Shown: positions 24,648 through 33,825 of the stretch, one piece after another
Position numbering within the stretch: position 1 is the stretch's first letter
Layout: every line of letters begins with the position of its first letter
Origin: Gluconobacter aidae
Lineage (GTDB): Bacteria; Pseudomonadota; Alphaproteobacteria; Acetobacterales; Acetobacteraceae
DNA: 41,423 nucleotides
Assembly (NCBI RefSeq): GCF_009547075.1
Contig: NZ_WIPH01000023.1
Span: forward strand, 1-41,423
Direction: 5' to 3'
Program-made: the position numbers and the translations under genes
Notes under the pieces: generated by a model
Told to the model about the DNA's origin: nothing
Seen by the model: only the letters and a program-made list of their open reading frames with translations
Database searches by the model: none

Positions 24648-25118
24648 ATGGCGTCCGTTAGACAGGCAGAACCGGGATCGCTCCGGGCCCCGGGATTCCG
24701 CTGGTGGCACGGGATCATCATCGGGCTGCTGCTCTCTTATGTTCCTGGCAGCTTGCTGGTTGCAGGCGTTCTGCTGTTTCCTCTGGTCGCCCTGAAGCTT
24801 GTTGATCCCAATGCGGACGGTCAGCGGATCATGATCGTACTGTTCTATGTTGGCGCTGCCATGGTGCATCCGCTCCATGAAGCCTGGTTGGCCAACGGGG
24901 ATTGGAAGACGTGTATCGCGCAGATCACGCAGCCCGTGACGCTGGCGCTGGACTGGCTTGCCGCGGGCGCGGCCTGGCTCGTGGCGGAAGCATCGGCCAT
25001 TAGTGGCCGGCTCTGGAACGCGGAAATCGCGCGACGCGAGCGTAAATCCATTGAAAAACGCATCGCATATCTTCAGGAGGAATGGATGTCTTCGGACGAG
25101 GATGCGCCTGCGACCTGA
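24648..25118 (+). CDS. Small membrane protein paired with the kinase-like gene
   Basis: A 156-residue protein with three hydrophobic segments (about 20-50, which may count as two, and 64-76) followed by an Ala/Trp-rich amphipathic helix (LALDWLAAGAAWLVAEASAISGRLWN) and a charged coiled-coil-like tail (RRERKSIEKRIAYLQEEW). GAGGAAAA lies before the ATG. It starts 9 bases after the kinase-like gene and is surely co-transcribed. I do not recognise a family. Its stop faces ftsY in convergent orientation with about 25 bases between. Interaction with the tail-anchored upstream product is a reasonable guess only. Confidence 0.7.
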   Translation: MASVRQAEPGSLRAPGFRWWHGIIIGLLLSYVPGSLLVAGVLLFPLVALKLVDPNADGQRIMIVLFYVGAAMVHPLHEAWLANGDWKTCIAQITQPVTLALDWLAAGAAWLVAEASAISGRLWNAEIARRERKSIEKRIAYLQEEWMSSDEDAPAT

Positions 25119-25143
25119 TCTGCAGGCCGCAGAATCCGGAGCC

Positions 25144-26103
25144 TTATGTGGAAGGTGTCTCGTCGGTTGAGGTTTCCATCAGTCTGGCCGCCAGATCGTT
25201 GGAGCCGCCCACCAGACCTTTCGCATATTCCTGAGCCGAGAAAGGACGCAGATCCTCGGCCTGTTCTCCGACACCGACCATGTGAACCGGCAGTTTGAAC
25301 TGCTCCGCAAGTGCCACAACAATCCCGCCGCGGGCGGAACCATCCAGTTTGGTCACGATCAGTCCGGTTACATTCACCAGTTCACGGAAAACACGGACCT
25401 GTTCGATAGCGTTCTGACCGGTTGTTGCGTCCAGAACCAGCAGGACGGAGTGGGGGGCCGTCTCGTCGAACTTCCGCATGACGCGGATGATCTTGGCCAG
25501 CTCCTCCATCAGAGCGCCCTTGTTGTGCAGGCGCCCGGCGGTGTCGATCAGGAGCAGGTCGGTTCCGGCTTCGGTTGCGCGCTTGAGACCGTCATAGGCC
25601 AGACCCGCAGCATCGGCGCCGTGTTTGCCGGCGATGACGGGCACGTTGGCGCGCTTGCCCCAGACTTCAAGCTGTTCGACGGCAGCGGCACGGAACGTGT
25701 CGCCAGCCACCAGCATCACGGATTTGCCCTCTTCCGTATAGAGACGGGCCATCTTGCCGATGGTCGTGGTCTTGCCGACTCCGTTGACACCGACGACCAG
25801 AACGACATGAGGTTTCTTCTTCGGGTCGGGTTCGAAGGGAATGGCAACAGGTTCAAGGACGCGGGCGATTTCGGTCGCGAGGGTCTCGCGGATTTCGTCG
25901 CTGGTGACGTCCTTGCCGAAACGCGTGCGGCGAAAGCTGTCGATGACGCGCTCAGCCACTGCCGGTCCGAGGTCGGCGGCGATCAGTTCGTCTTCAAGGT
26001 CTTCGAGTGCTGTTTCATCCAGCCTGCGATGCGTGAAGACGGCGCCGAGGCGCGAGCTCGACCGCGAGAGACCCTGTTTGAGTCGTGAGAAAAATCCAGC
26101 CAT
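25144..26103 (-). CDS. ftsY: Signal recognition particle receptor FtsY
   Basis: A 319-residue GTPase that docks SRP-ribosome complexes at the inner membrane for co-translational insertion. The N-terminal helical domain (about 1-85) lacks the long acidic region of E. coli FtsY, as is usual in Alphaproteobacteria. The G motifs are GVNGVGKTT (105-113), DTFRAAAVEQL, DTAGR and TKLDGSARGG. GVGEQAEDLRPF closes the domain. The N-terminal MAGFFSRLKQGLSRSSSRL is a basic amphipathic membrane-targeting helix. It is the third gene of dapF-mtaB-ftsY, 60 bases after mtaB. Confidence 0.96.
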   Translation of the reverse strand: MAGFFSRLKQGLSRSSSRLGAVFTHRRLDETALEDLEDELIAADLGPAVAERVIDSFRRTRFGKDVTSDEIRETLATEIARVLEPVAIPFEPDPKKKPHVVLVVGVNGVGKTTTIGKMARLYTEEGKSVMLVAGDTFRAAAVEQLEVWGKRANVPVIAGKHGADAAGLAYDGLKRATEAGTDLLLIDTAGRLHNKGALMEELAKIIRVMRKFDETAPHSVLLVLDATTGQNAIEQVRVFRELVNVTGLIVTKLDGSARGGIVVALAEQFKLPVHMVGVGEQAEDLRPFSAQEYAKGLVGGSNDLAARLMETSTDETPST

Positions 26104-26163
26104 GTACGGGAGTTCGGACAGCTCGGACTGAACGTCAAGAGGATCAAAGGATTTCGACGCTTT

Positions 26164-27387
26164 TCAGGAGCGTATTTCCGCCAGAAGTGTGCCGTTTTCC
26201 TGTCCCGTGGCCCGGACGGGAACAAAACTGCCTCGGGCCGGGGGCGAGACCGGTGTGTCGCCGGTCAGACGAACAGCGGCGAATTCCGGCGAATGGCCAC
26301 GGTCAGGGGCTTCGGCGAGGATCTCGAATTCGGTTCCGACAAGTCGCTGGAGAAAGCGATCCCGGACAGTATCGCCCGCGCTCCGCAACCGGGCCGCGCG
26401 CTCCTGACGTGTGGCATTGGGAACGGAGGGCATTCTCGCTGCAGGGGTGCCCGGACGCTCGCTGTAGGGGAAGACGTGCAGGAACGGGATCTGTTGTTCC
26501 TGCACGAAAGACAGGGTTTCGTGGAAAAGAGCATCCGTCTCGGTCGGGAAGCCTGCAATCAGGTCGGCGCCGAACCCTGTTTCGGGGCGCAGGGAGCGGA
26601 CACGGCGAAGTGTCGCGGCGACGGCTGCGGTGTTATGGCGGCGTTTCATGCGCTTGAGAATCAGATCCGATCCCGCCTGAAGGGACAGGTGCAGATGCGG
26701 CATCAGGCGAGGTTCGTTTTCCAGAAGCCACCACAGATCCCGGTCGCCGTTTTCGGCATCCAGAATGACCGGATCGATCGATGAAAGGCGCAGTCGCCGG
26801 ATTCCCGTAACCTGTCGCAGCAGATCCCGGCACAGAGCACCAAGCCCGGTGCCATTCTGGCTGCTGCTCTCCTGGCCCTTCCAGGACGCAATGTCTACGC
26901 CGGTCAGGACGATTTCCTGATGTCCCGCTTCGACGAGCGCTTCAGCGCGTGCGATGGCTTCCGTGGCGGGCGTGGAGCGCGAGTCTCCACGTCCATAAGG
27001 AATGATGCAGAACGTGCAGCGATGATCGCAGCCCTGCTGGACCTGGAGAAGGGCACGGGCATGACGGGACGGTGGGACGCCTTGGTCTCGATCGCCCCAG
27101 ATGGCAGGTTTGAGCTTGTCGGCATTGGGCACGACACGGACGACGCCCGGTAGTTCGGCCCATCGTTGCGGCGCGATATCCGAAGCACAGCCGGTTACGA
27201 CGATTTTCGCATCCGGATTTTCGCGATGGGCGCGGCGGATGGCCTGCCGGGCCTGCCGTTCGGCCGTGGTGGTCACGGCACAGGTGTTGACGATGATCGT
27301 GTCGTCCTGCCTGCGCGCATGATGGGCCATGCCGTCGCTCTCATGGGCGTTGAGCCGGCAGCCGAACGTCAGGACGGACGCCGTCAT
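26164..27387 (-). CDS. mtaB: tRNA methylthiotransferase MtaB-like radical SAM enzyme
   Basis: A 407-residue enzyme of the MiaB/MtaB family that adds a methylthio group to threonylcarbamoyladenosine-37 in tRNA. N-terminal cluster Cys10 (TFGCRLN), Cys36 (NTCAVT) and Cys67 (TGCA) are present, then the radical SAM CxxxCxxC at Cys120, 124 and 127 (GCDHRCTFC). GVDIASW and [13 protein letters not shown] are typical of MtaB rather than MiaB. A short TRAM-like tail ends the protein. I start it at 27387, where its ATG overlaps the dapF stop (ATGA); the open frame continuing upstream lies inside dapF. Confidence 0.92.
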   Translation of the reverse strand: MTASVLTFGCRLNAHESDGMAHHARRQDDTIIVNTCAVTTTAERQARQAIRRAHRENPDAKIVVTGCASDIAPQRWAELPGVVRVVPNADKLKPAIWGDRDQGVPPSRHARALLQVQQGCDHRCTFCIIPYGRGDSRSTPATEAIARAEALVEAGHQEIVLTGVDIASWKGQESSSQNGTGLGALCRDLLRQVTGIRRLRLSSIDPVILDAENGDRDLWWLLENEPRLMPHLHLSLQAGSDLILKRMKRRHNTAAVAATLRRVRSLRPETGFGADLIAGFPTETDALFHETLSFVQEQQIPFLHVFPYSERPGTPAARMPSVPNATRQERAARLRSAGDTVRDRFLQRLVGTEFEILAEAPDRGHSPEFAAVRLTGDTPVSPPARGSFVPVRATGQENGTLLAEIRS

Positions 27388-28160
27388 GCGGTTGTCCCGT
27401 GAAAGACCGTGACGGCCGGCCCGGTCATGAGGACGTGACCATCCTGTCTCCACGTAATCCGCAGGTCGCCGCCATCCATCGTGACGGTGCAGGTCCGTTC
27501 CGTCAGACCACGTCGGACGGCGTTGACGACTGCCGCGCACGCGCCGGAGCCACAGGCCAGCGTGAGACCTGCCCCCCGTTCCCAGACACGCAGGCGCATA
27601 TGGGTCGGCGAGAGGATCTGTGCGAAGCCGATATTGGCGCGTTCAGGGAAAAGGGCATCCCGTTCGAGGTCCGGTCCCAGCGTTTCCGCCCGGTCAGTAT
27701 CGCCGAACAGCGTGGCGTGCGGATTGCCCATCGAGCAGGCAGCCGCGTCTTCATGCAGGGGCAGGGTCAGCGTGTCGCAGGAACGGGCGAGGGGGATATC
27801 CTGCCAGTTCAGTCCGGGCAGGCCCATATCCACCGTTACGAGCGCGCCGTCCCGTGTGGTAGGCAGGAGTCCGGCAGCCGTCTGAAGTGTCGGGGTACCT
27901 CCCACGAATGCGACCACGCAGCGTGAGGCGTTGCCGCAGGCTCCGGCTTCCGATCCGTCGGGATTGAAAAAACGGACCTGCACGTCCGCGCCCTCCCGTG
28001 TCGGGGCGCTTAGGAGAACGAGCTGGTCGCAGCCGATTCCGAAGCGTCTGTCGCAGAGACGGCGGATGGTCCCGGCATCAAGGGCGGGATCGGTGTCGCG
28101 GGCGTCGATGACGACGAAATCGTTGCCCAGGCCGTGCATTTTCGTGAAGGAAAGGCTCAT
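27384..28160 (-). CDS. dapF: Diaminopimelate epimerase
   Basis: A 258-residue cytoplasmic PLP-independent epimerase that makes meso-diaminopimelate for lysine and peptidoglycan. The start is [13 protein letters not shown]. The two catalytic Cys are Cys75 (GACGNASRC) and Cys203 ([12 protein letters not shown]). [14 protein letters not shown] and [10 protein letters not shown] complete the pattern. I choose the ATG at 28160 because GGAAAG lies 7 bases upstream; the alternative at 28175 lacks such a site. It is the first gene of the leftward dapF-mtaB-ftsY unit, divergent from the methyltransferase gene. Confidence 0.94.
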   Translation of the reverse strand: MSLSFTKMHGLGNDFVVIDARDTDPALDAGTIRRLCDRRFGIGCDQLVLLSAPTREGADVQVRFFNPDGSEAGACGNASRCVVAFVGGTPTLQTAAGLLPTTRDGALVTVDMGLPGLNWQDIPLARSCDTLTLPLHEDAAACSMGNPHATLFGDTDRAETLGPDLERDALFPERANIGFAQILSPTHMRLRVWERGAGLTLACGSGACAAVVNAVRRGLTERTCTVTMDGGDLRITWRQDGHVLMTGPAVTVFHGTTA

Positions 28161-28244
28161 GATGGTGCTTTCCATAAAGCATCGCGCGGGTTGACGCACG
28201 GGGAACATGCCCTCATGTCCGTGCTGGATCAGCAAGGAGTGACC

Positions 28245-28895
28245 ATGAGCGGCCCGGAACAGCTTGAAGGACTGCACGCAGCGGCGTTCACGCGCGCCAA
28301 CAGCGAGCCCGATACGATTTTCTTTGCGCAGCGCGTTCCGGATTCGCTGATGGATATGGGCGCGCGGACGGCCGTGACGGCTCTGTATCAGACGGCCCTG
28401 CCGGTTGGTGGTGCGGTGCTGGATCTGATGGCGGGCGCGCTCAGCCATTATCCCGAAGAAGCGACGTTCCAGCGTGTGGTTGGGCTCGGGATCTCCAAAG
28501 GCGCTCTGGATTCCAATCCCGTTCTGGGCGAGCGTGTGGTGCAGGATCTCAATGAAGTCACGGCGTTGCCGTTCGACGATGACAGCTTCGATGCGGTGAC
28601 GCTGTGTGACGGACTGGCCTATCTGACGCAGCCTTTGGCCGTCCTGACCGAGGTCGTTCGTGTGTTAAAGCCCCGTGCGCCGCTGATTCTGACGTTTTCC
28701 GACCAGTTCCATGCCGCCAAGGCCGTAGCGATCTGGCAGGCGCTTGAGCCAGCGGATCGCGTGCGTCTGGCCAGTGTGCTGATGTCTCGCGCCGGGCTGG
28801 CCGAGCTGGATACCGGGGAAGTCGTCCCGCCTGAAGACCTGACGGCATGGCGCGATACGGTGCATGCGGTGATCGGGCGCAAGCCAAGGAACTGA
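28245..28895 (+). CDS. SAM-dependent methyltransferase-like protein
   Basis: A 216-residue protein with a class I methyltransferase core: [17 protein letters not shown] as motif I, followed by [15 protein letters not shown], then [46 protein letters not shown] as motifs IV-VI in outline. Motif I (DLMAGALSH) deviates from the usual Gly-x-Gly-x-Gly, so SAM binding may be weakened, but the fold looks intact. Substrate is unknown. The ATG at 28245 is preceded by AAGGAGTG and preferred over 28215. It starts 84 bases from divergent dapF. Confidence 0.78.
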   Translation: MSGPEQLEGLHAAAFTRANSEPDTIFFAQRVPDSLMDMGARTAVTALYQTALPVGGAVLDLMAGALSHYPEEATFQRVVGLGISKGALDSNPVLGERVVQDLNEVTALPFDDDSFDAVTLCDGLAYLTQPLAVLTEVVRVLKPRAPLILTFSDQFHAAKAVAIWQALEPADRVRLASVLMSRAGLAELDTGEVVPPEDLTAWRDTVHAVIGRKPRN

Positions 28896-29057
28896 ACAGG
28901 GCAGGGACTGCGTCGCGGGTGCCGGACGGAGTGGGAAGAACAAGAAAAAGCCTTCCATACGTTCTTTCTGGCATTTTGGAGTGGAAGTCTTTATGCAGCG
29001 GCATTCCAGCCGCCGCATCCTGTCGTCGGCGTGACGTTTGCCGAGTGTTCATAAAAT

Positions 29058-30887
29058 ATGCCTTTTCCCGATACCCATCCTGCCCTCAAGCGCGCCCTTG
29101 AGGCACGTGGCTACGAACAGCTGACTCCTGTTCAGGAAGCCGTTCTGCAGCCGGGGCTGGACGAGCGCGACCTTCTGGTTTCCGCGCAGACGGGGTCGGG
29201 CAAGACCGTCGCCTTCGGCCTGGCCATCGCTCCGACCCTGCTCGGAGATGCCGATCGCCTTCCGCCGTCCCCTCAGCCCATGGCGCTCGTGATCGCGCCG
29301 ACGCGTGAGCTGGCGCTTCAGGTCCAGTCCGAACTCAAATGGCTCTATGCCGAAACCGGCGCCCGCATCGCGAGCTGCATTGGCGGCACCGATGCCCGCA
29401 GTGAAGCCCGCGAGCTGAATCGCGGCGCCCATATCGTGGTCGGAACGCCCGGCCGTCTATGCGATCACCTGTCGCGTGGTTCGCTGGACCTGTCCGCCCT
29501 GCGCTGCGTTGTGCTCGATGAAGCCGACGAGATGCTGGACATGGGCTTCCGCGAGGAGCTGGAGCAGCTTCTCGATGCTGCCCCGGCCGAGCGTCGCACC
29601 CTGCTGTTCTCGGCGACGATCGCCCGCGAGATTGCGTCGCTGGCACGCCGTTATCAGAAGAATGCCGAGCGTATTGACACGGTCTCGGGTGCCAAGCAGC
29701 ATTCCGACATCACCTATCGCTGTGTCATCACGCAGCCGCAGGAAATCGAGCGTTCGCTCGTCAATGTGCTCCGGTTCTATGAGAGCCCGACGGCGATGGT
29801 GTTCTGCAACACCCGCATGATGGTCAATCAGGTGCAGGCTGCCCTGCTGGAGCGGGGTTTCGCGTCCGTCGCGATTTCCGGCGAGATGGGCCAGAACGAG
29901 CGCAGCCGTGCGATCGAGAGCCTGCGCTCCGGTCAGGCCCGTGTCTGCGTTGCGACTGACGTTGCAGCCCGTGGCATTGACGTGCCGGCCCTGAGCCTCG
30001 TGATCCATGCCAGCATCCCGACGGCCGCCGAAACCCTGCTGCATCGTTCGGGCCGGACCGGTCGTGCGGGCCGCAAGGGCACCAGCGTGCTGATGGTTCC
30101 GCTGAACCAGCGCCGCCGGGCCGAGCGTCTGCTCCAGATGGCGAAGATCCAGGCGGAATGGGAAGCCGTTCCGACGGCCGATGCCATTGCCGAGCAGGAC
30201 AAGACCCGTCTGATGGACGATCCGATCCTGACGAATGCCGTGGACGACATGTCTGACGAACTGGTCAACCAGCTCGTCGAGAAATACGACGCCACGAAGC
30301 TGGCGGCCGCACTCGTGGGTCTGTACCGGGCGCGTCTGCCGAAGGTGGAGCAGATCCGCCCGATGTCCGTCGAAGCTCCTCGCCGTACGGAACGCGGAGA
30401 GCGTGGCGAGCGCGCACCGCGTGAAGAGCACACCATGTCCGGCGAATGGTTCAAAATGGCCGTTGGTCGGACCGAGCGCGCCGACCCGAAATGGCTGATC
30501 CCGCTGATCTGCCGTCTGGGTGGCGTGCAGAAGCGCGAGATCGGCAGCATCCGCATCGATCAGGAACAGACCTATTTCCAGATCGCCGATGAAAGCGTGG
30601 CGCGCTTCAAGTCCTGCCTTGCCGGCGCGGAAGCGGACGAAGTGACGATCGAGCCGTCCGAAGCCCCTGCCGGTGGCATGGGGCCACGTGGTCGCAACCC
30701 GGGTGAAGGCAAGCGCTTTGGCGGCGGTGGCCGTTCGGGCGGTGGCTTCAAGGGCGGTCCGCGCGGTGGCGCAGGCGGCGGTTACAAGGGTCGTGGCGGT
30801 TCAGGCTATGGCCGTCCGAAGCCCGTTGCCGGTTCGCGTGGGGATGGTCCGAAGGGCGACGGTTCCAGCCGCAAGCGCCGTTCCTGA
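29058..30887 (+). CDS. DEAD-box RNA helicase with DbpA-like domain and Gly-rich tail
   Basis: A 609-residue ATP-dependent RNA helicase acting on ribosome assembly or mRNA decay. Motifs in order are AQTGSGKT (43-50), PTREL (81-85), TPGR (130-133), DEAD (154-157), SAT (185-187), then ATDVAARGIDVPAL and HRSGRTGRAGRKG in the second RecA domain. A DbpA/CsdA-type RNA-binding domain (about 460-540, with AVGRTERADPKWLIPLICRLGG) and a Gly/Arg-rich tail (about 550-609) follow, the layout of DeaD/CsdA. There is a 162-base leader after the previous gene and no clear Shine-Dalgarno sequence before the ATG, which allows control by leader structure. A strong terminator follows. Confidence 0.93.
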   Translation: MPFPDTHPALKRALEARGYEQLTPVQEAVLQPGLDERDLLVSAQTGSGKTVAFGLAIAPTLLGDADRLPPSPQPMALVIAPTRELALQVQSELKWLYAETGARIASCIGGTDARSEARELNRGAHIVVGTPGRLCDHLSRGSLDLSALRCVVLDEADEMLDMGFREELEQLLDAAPAERRTLLFSATIAREIASLARRYQKNAERIDTVSGAKQHSDITYRCVITQPQEIERSLVNVLRFYESPTAMVFCNTRMMVNQVQAALLERGFASVAISGEMGQNERSRAIESLRSGQARVCVATDVAARGIDVPALSLVIHASIPTAAETLLHRSGRTGRAGRKGTSVLMVPLNQRRRAERLLQMAKIQAEWEAVPTADAIAEQDKTRLMDDPILTNAVDDMSDELVNQLVEKYDATKLAAALVGLYRARLPKVEQIRPMSVEAPRRTERGERGERAPREEHTMSGEWFKMAVGRTERADPKWLIPLICRLGGVQKREIGSIRIDQEQTYFQIADESVARFKSCLAGAEADEVTIEPSEAPAGGMGPRGRNPGEGKRFGGGGRSGGGFKGGPRGGAGGGYKGRGGSGYGRPKPVAGSRGDGPKGDGSSRKRRS

Positions 30888-30916
30888 TCCTCTTTCCCCG
30901 GATCTGACGGATGCCG

Positions 30917-30956
30917 AACCCCGCCTGAGACTGTCTCAGGCGGGGTTTCTCTTTTT
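30917..30956 (+). terminator. Strong intrinsic terminator of helicase gene
   Basis: A perfect 14-bp stem, 30917-30930 with 30934-30947 (core CCCCGCCTGAGA/TCTCAGGCGGGG), has a CTG loop and is followed by TCTCTTTTT. It reaches the stop of the convergent GT61 gene at 30956. The minus strand lacks a T tract beyond the stem, so it mainly serves the helicase. Confidence 0.92.
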
Positions 30957-32068
30957 CAGGAGCTATTTTTCAAGATCTGGGGGAGCCGCGCCACGAGATC
31001 CCGGACTCGGTTGAGAATTTCCGCGACAGGAAGCGGGATGACGGCGTTGTCCGTATGGTTTTCGCGTGTCGCTCCGGTTTCGAAGAGATCGGCCCAGTAT
31101 CGCAGGTCTCCCTGTGCGGCCATGGCTGCGAAACATGGATTGACGTGATGGGAGGGCACAAGCTCGTAGACGAGTGTGCCGGGCCCGCACCATGCAATAT
31201 TGGCCAGACCCGCGCCCAGCATCCCCATGACCATTTCCGCTTCGCCGAACAGACGGATCTGGTCCTTGAGGGAAAGGGTTTCGGGGCGGATGCGTTCGAA
31301 GCCCAGTGTTTCCAAGGCTTCTGCCAGAGTGCCTTCATTCGGGACATGTCTGTTGGCCGAGTGGCCGCGTTCGATATAGAGGCGTCGGTGCGGCCTGCCT
31401 GCCTCAATACCAACAGCCGCGCGGAGACGGGCATAGGCGGCGCGGGAAAGTCCGGAGGCTGCAAAATCCGCGCTGCCATTGACGAACGTCACATAGTCGA
31501 GCGCCCTGAATGCGTATTGTCGTCCCTGTTGCAGACGGAGATGGGTGTCTGAGGTGAGGCCAAAGAGTTCAAGTGTTTCGAACTGCCAGGGATGCATGTG
31601 TTCCGGCAAAACGAGGCGGAGCGGCAGTTTTTGCAGCGACAGCGCATGCAGGGTCGGGACGGTGTGCGCGACCCAGTGATAGTAATTCGCGGCCCAGTGA
31701 TCGACGCAGGCTGCCGTGATGCCTTTGAAAGGCGCGCAGCGGATCAACTCCTCAGGCCGGAGCTTCAGGGCGCGAACGGCTTCGGGATCCTGAACATAGG
31801 CCGTCTCCGGGATCACCCGCCCCGCGTGAAGAAGCGTCATCAGCGGCTGGTCCAGTACGACATCGCGCAGGGCATACCGACTGACCGTGACCGGCATGCT
31901 GCTCCAGTTCACGAAGGGATTGCGTTCCGGGTGAGGCAGGTCCGGCACGTTCGGTGCCGGGAGCGCATGACATGTTTCAAGCACCGTCCCGTCCCGGGCG
32001 ATATCCGTCAGACGCATCGGATTGGCGGGCGGCGACAGGATATGCCGGAGGCGGGTGAGAAACTGCAT
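30956..32068 (-). CDS. Glycosyltransferase family 61 protein
   Basis: A 370-residue GT61 (DUF563-type) glycosyltransferase, probably cytoplasmic and acting on surface or capsular polysaccharide. The family blocks are the early NYYHWVAHTVPTLH (128-141), the RRLYIERGHSANR region (228-240), and GAGLANIAWCGPGTLVYEL (285-303). There is no signal peptide or membrane helix. Donor and acceptor sugars cannot be read. It is last in an SDR-PPK2-GT61 series, starting 11 bases after PPK2, and ends at the terminator of the convergent helicase gene. Confidence 0.82.
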   Translation of the reverse strand: MQFLTRLRHILSPPANPMRLTDIARDGTVLETCHALPAPNVPDLPHPERNPFVNWSSMPVTVSRYALRDVVLDQPLMTLLHAGRVIPETAYVQDPEAVRALKLRPEELIRCAPFKGITAACVDHWAANYYHWVAHTVPTLHALSLQKLPLRLVLPEHMHPWQFETLELFGLTSDTHLRLQQGRQYAFRALDYVTFVNGSADFAASGLSRAAYARLRAAVGIEAGRPHRRLYIERGHSANRHVPNEGTLAEALETLGFERIRPETLSLKDQIRLFGEAEMVMGMLGAGLANIAWCGPGTLVYELVPSHHVNPCFAAMAAQGDLRYWADLFETGATRENHTDNAVIPLPVAEILNRVRDLVARLPQILKNSS

Positions 32069-32079
32069 GATGATGAAGT

Positions 32080-32958
32080 TCAGACGGTTTTTGCCGCTCC
32101 CTTGAGAAGAGCCTGCTGGGCTTCCCTCAGAGGGTCAGACAGTTTCTGTTCCGGGTCTTTCAGATGGAGGCTTTCGAGCGTCTCCAGCAGGGCTTCGGCC
32201 ACCAGCACCCTCGCCAGCCATTTGCGGTCCGCCGGGATAACGATCCAGGGCGCTTCCGGCGTGGCGGTCGCGCGGATCGCTTCCTCGTAAGCCGCGCTGT
32301 AATGCGGCCAGAATTCACGCTCTTTCAGGTCCGAAGGGCTGAATTTCCAGCGTTTTTCCGGATGATCCAGTCGCTTGAGGAGGCGCAGTCGCTGCTCTTC
32401 GGGGGAGATGTGGAGGAAGAGCTTGAGGACGATGATGTTCTGGCGGCGCAGATAGCTTTCGAAATTCCGCAGGTCCCCCAGACGGTGGTCCCAGAAATCA
32501 GGCAGATCCGGATTGAGTCCGCGCGCCCGGACCATATCCGGATGAACACGCTCAACCAGGACGTCTTCATAATGGCTGCGGTTGAAGATGCCGATTTCCC
32601 CACGGGAGGGAACGGCAACGTGGATGCGCCACAGATCGTCATGGCGGGTCGAGATGCCAACCGGAGCCTTAAAGGACGTGACATGCACGCCCTGCGGATT
32701 CAGGCCGGAAAAGGCATGACGGATCGCGCCGTCCTTTCCAGCAGTGTCCATGCCCTGAAGCACCACGAGGATGCCGTGCGTGGCATAGGCCGCGAGGCGC
32801 TGCTGAAGGACCGACATCCGGTCCACGCAGTCGCGGATCCGGGTGCGGGAACTATCCTTCTGGCGACCGAGCTTGTCGTTCGTGGCGATGGAGGACAGGC
32901 GGAATTTCTTGCCGTCCGTAATGCGAAGCTGTGGAGGGAGGCCGATTTCAACCAACAT
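32080..32958 (-). CDS. ppk2: Polyphosphate kinase 2 family protein
   Basis: A 292-residue P-loop kinase that uses polyphosphate to phosphorylate nucleoside mono- or diphosphates. Walker A is GMDTAGKDG (69-77), and the lid/Walker B region is GEIGIFNRSHYEDVLVERVHP (120-140), with DDLWRIH ahead of it. The sequence looks closest to class III PPK2 (AMP and ADP as acceptors), but class is inferred from memory of motifs. It overlaps the end of the SDR gene by 11 bases and precedes the GT61 gene, so all three form one leftward operon. Confidence 0.88.
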   Translation of the reverse strand: MLVEIGLPPQLRITDGKKFRLSSIATNDKLGRQKDSSRTRIRDCVDRMSVLQQRLAAYATHGILVVLQGMDTAGKDGAIRHAFSGLNPQGVHVTSFKAPVGISTRHDDLWRIHVAVPSRGEIGIFNRSHYEDVLVERVHPDMVRARGLNPDLPDFWDHRLGDLRNFESYLRRQNIIVLKLFLHISPEEQRLRLLKRLDHPEKRWKFSPSDLKEREFWPHYSAAYEEAIRATATPEAPWIVIPADRKWLARVLVAEALLETLESLHLKDPEQKLSDPLREAQQALLKGAAKTV

Positions 32959-33703
32959 GACGGTTTACCGCAAGACCGCCGGATGCCTGGCAGACCGGCA
33001 TCATTTCCAGATAATTGACATTCACGTGCCACGGCAGACCGATGAGCCAGGAGACCGTCCCGGCGATGTCCTCGGGTGTCAGAGGCGTCGTGTCCTTGTA
33101 GATGGCGGCCGCCTTGGCCTCGTCCCCCAGGCGCACATTGCTGAATTCGCTGCCACCACACAGGCCGGGTTCGATATTGGTCACGCGGATACGGGTGCCG
33201 AGCAGGTCTGTCCGCAGGTTCTGGGTAAACTGGTGCACGAAAGCCTTGGTCGCGCCGTAGACATTCCCACCAGTATAGGGATAGGTCCCGGCCGTGCTGC
33301 CCAGAGTGATGATGTAGCCCGTATCGCGCTGGACCATTCCCGGCAGAAGGACCCGGGTCAGTTCGACGACGCCCGAGACATTGGTGGCGATCATCGTTTC
33401 CCAGTTATCAGCCTCGGCATCCTGTGCCGGTTCCATGCCAAGTGCCAGACCGGCGTTGTTCACGAGGACGTCGATATCCTGCCACTCTTCGGGCAGCGCG
33501 GCGGGCAGGCTGCGCAGCGCCTCACGGTCGGTCATGTCGAGCGTGAAAGGCAGGACGCTCTCGCCCAGTTCATCCTTGAGTGCTTCCAGACGGTCCTTGC
33601 GGCGTCCGGTCGCAATGACGCGATGGCCTTCGCGGACGAGGCGTGTTGCGATCGCGTGGCCAAAACCCGCGGTGGCACCAGTAACGAGAACAGTGAGAGG
33701 CAT
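32948..33703 (-). CDS. Short-chain dehydrogenase/reductase (YdfG-like)
   Basis: A 251-residue classical SDR. The cofactor site is TGATAGFG (8-15) with basic Arg34-Arg35 after the second strand suggesting NADP(H). NNAG (82-85) and catalytic Ser136, Tyr149 and Lys153 (YGATK) are all present. Overall it resembles YdfG-type 3-hydroxy acid or serine dehydrogenases, including EPGLCGGSEFSNVR. The ATG at 33703 follows GGAGA by a good distance; an open frame continues to 33946 but runs through the intergenic palindrome. First gene of the operon, divergent from algH/yqgE. Confidence 0.9.
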   Translation of the reverse strand: MPLTVLVTGATAGFGHAIATRLVREGHRVIATGRRKDRLEALKDELGESVLPFTLDMTDREALRSLPAALPEEWQDIDVLVNNAGLALGMEPAQDAEADNWETMIATNVSGVVELTRVLLPGMVQRDTGYIITLGSTAGTYPYTGGNVYGATKAFVHQFTQNLRTDLLGTRIRVTNIEPGLCGGSEFSNVRLGDEAKAAAIYKDTTPLTPEDIAGTVSWLIGLPWHVNVNYLEMMPVCQASGGLAVNRHVG

Positions 33704-33760
33704 GGCAATCTCCAGACAGACAGTCCGCACCCGGCAGGCGCGGTTCGGGGAACCCGGTTC

Positions 33761-33779
33761 AATGACATTGGATGTCATT
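33761..33779. promoter_or_regulatory. Perfect palindrome, candidate operator
   Basis: AATGACAT-TGG-ATGTCATT is a perfect 8+3+8 inverted repeat midway between the divergent SDR and algH/yqgE starts. Its size and AT content fit a dimeric regulator such as TetR, MarR or GntR types. Just left of it, GGTTC and GAACC segments (33742-33760) form further small inverted repeats. The regulator is not next door. Confidence 0.6.
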
Positions 33780-33825
33780 AACACTCCTGAAGGCAAACGC
33801 TTGCAATACGGGAAGGGATGCACCC

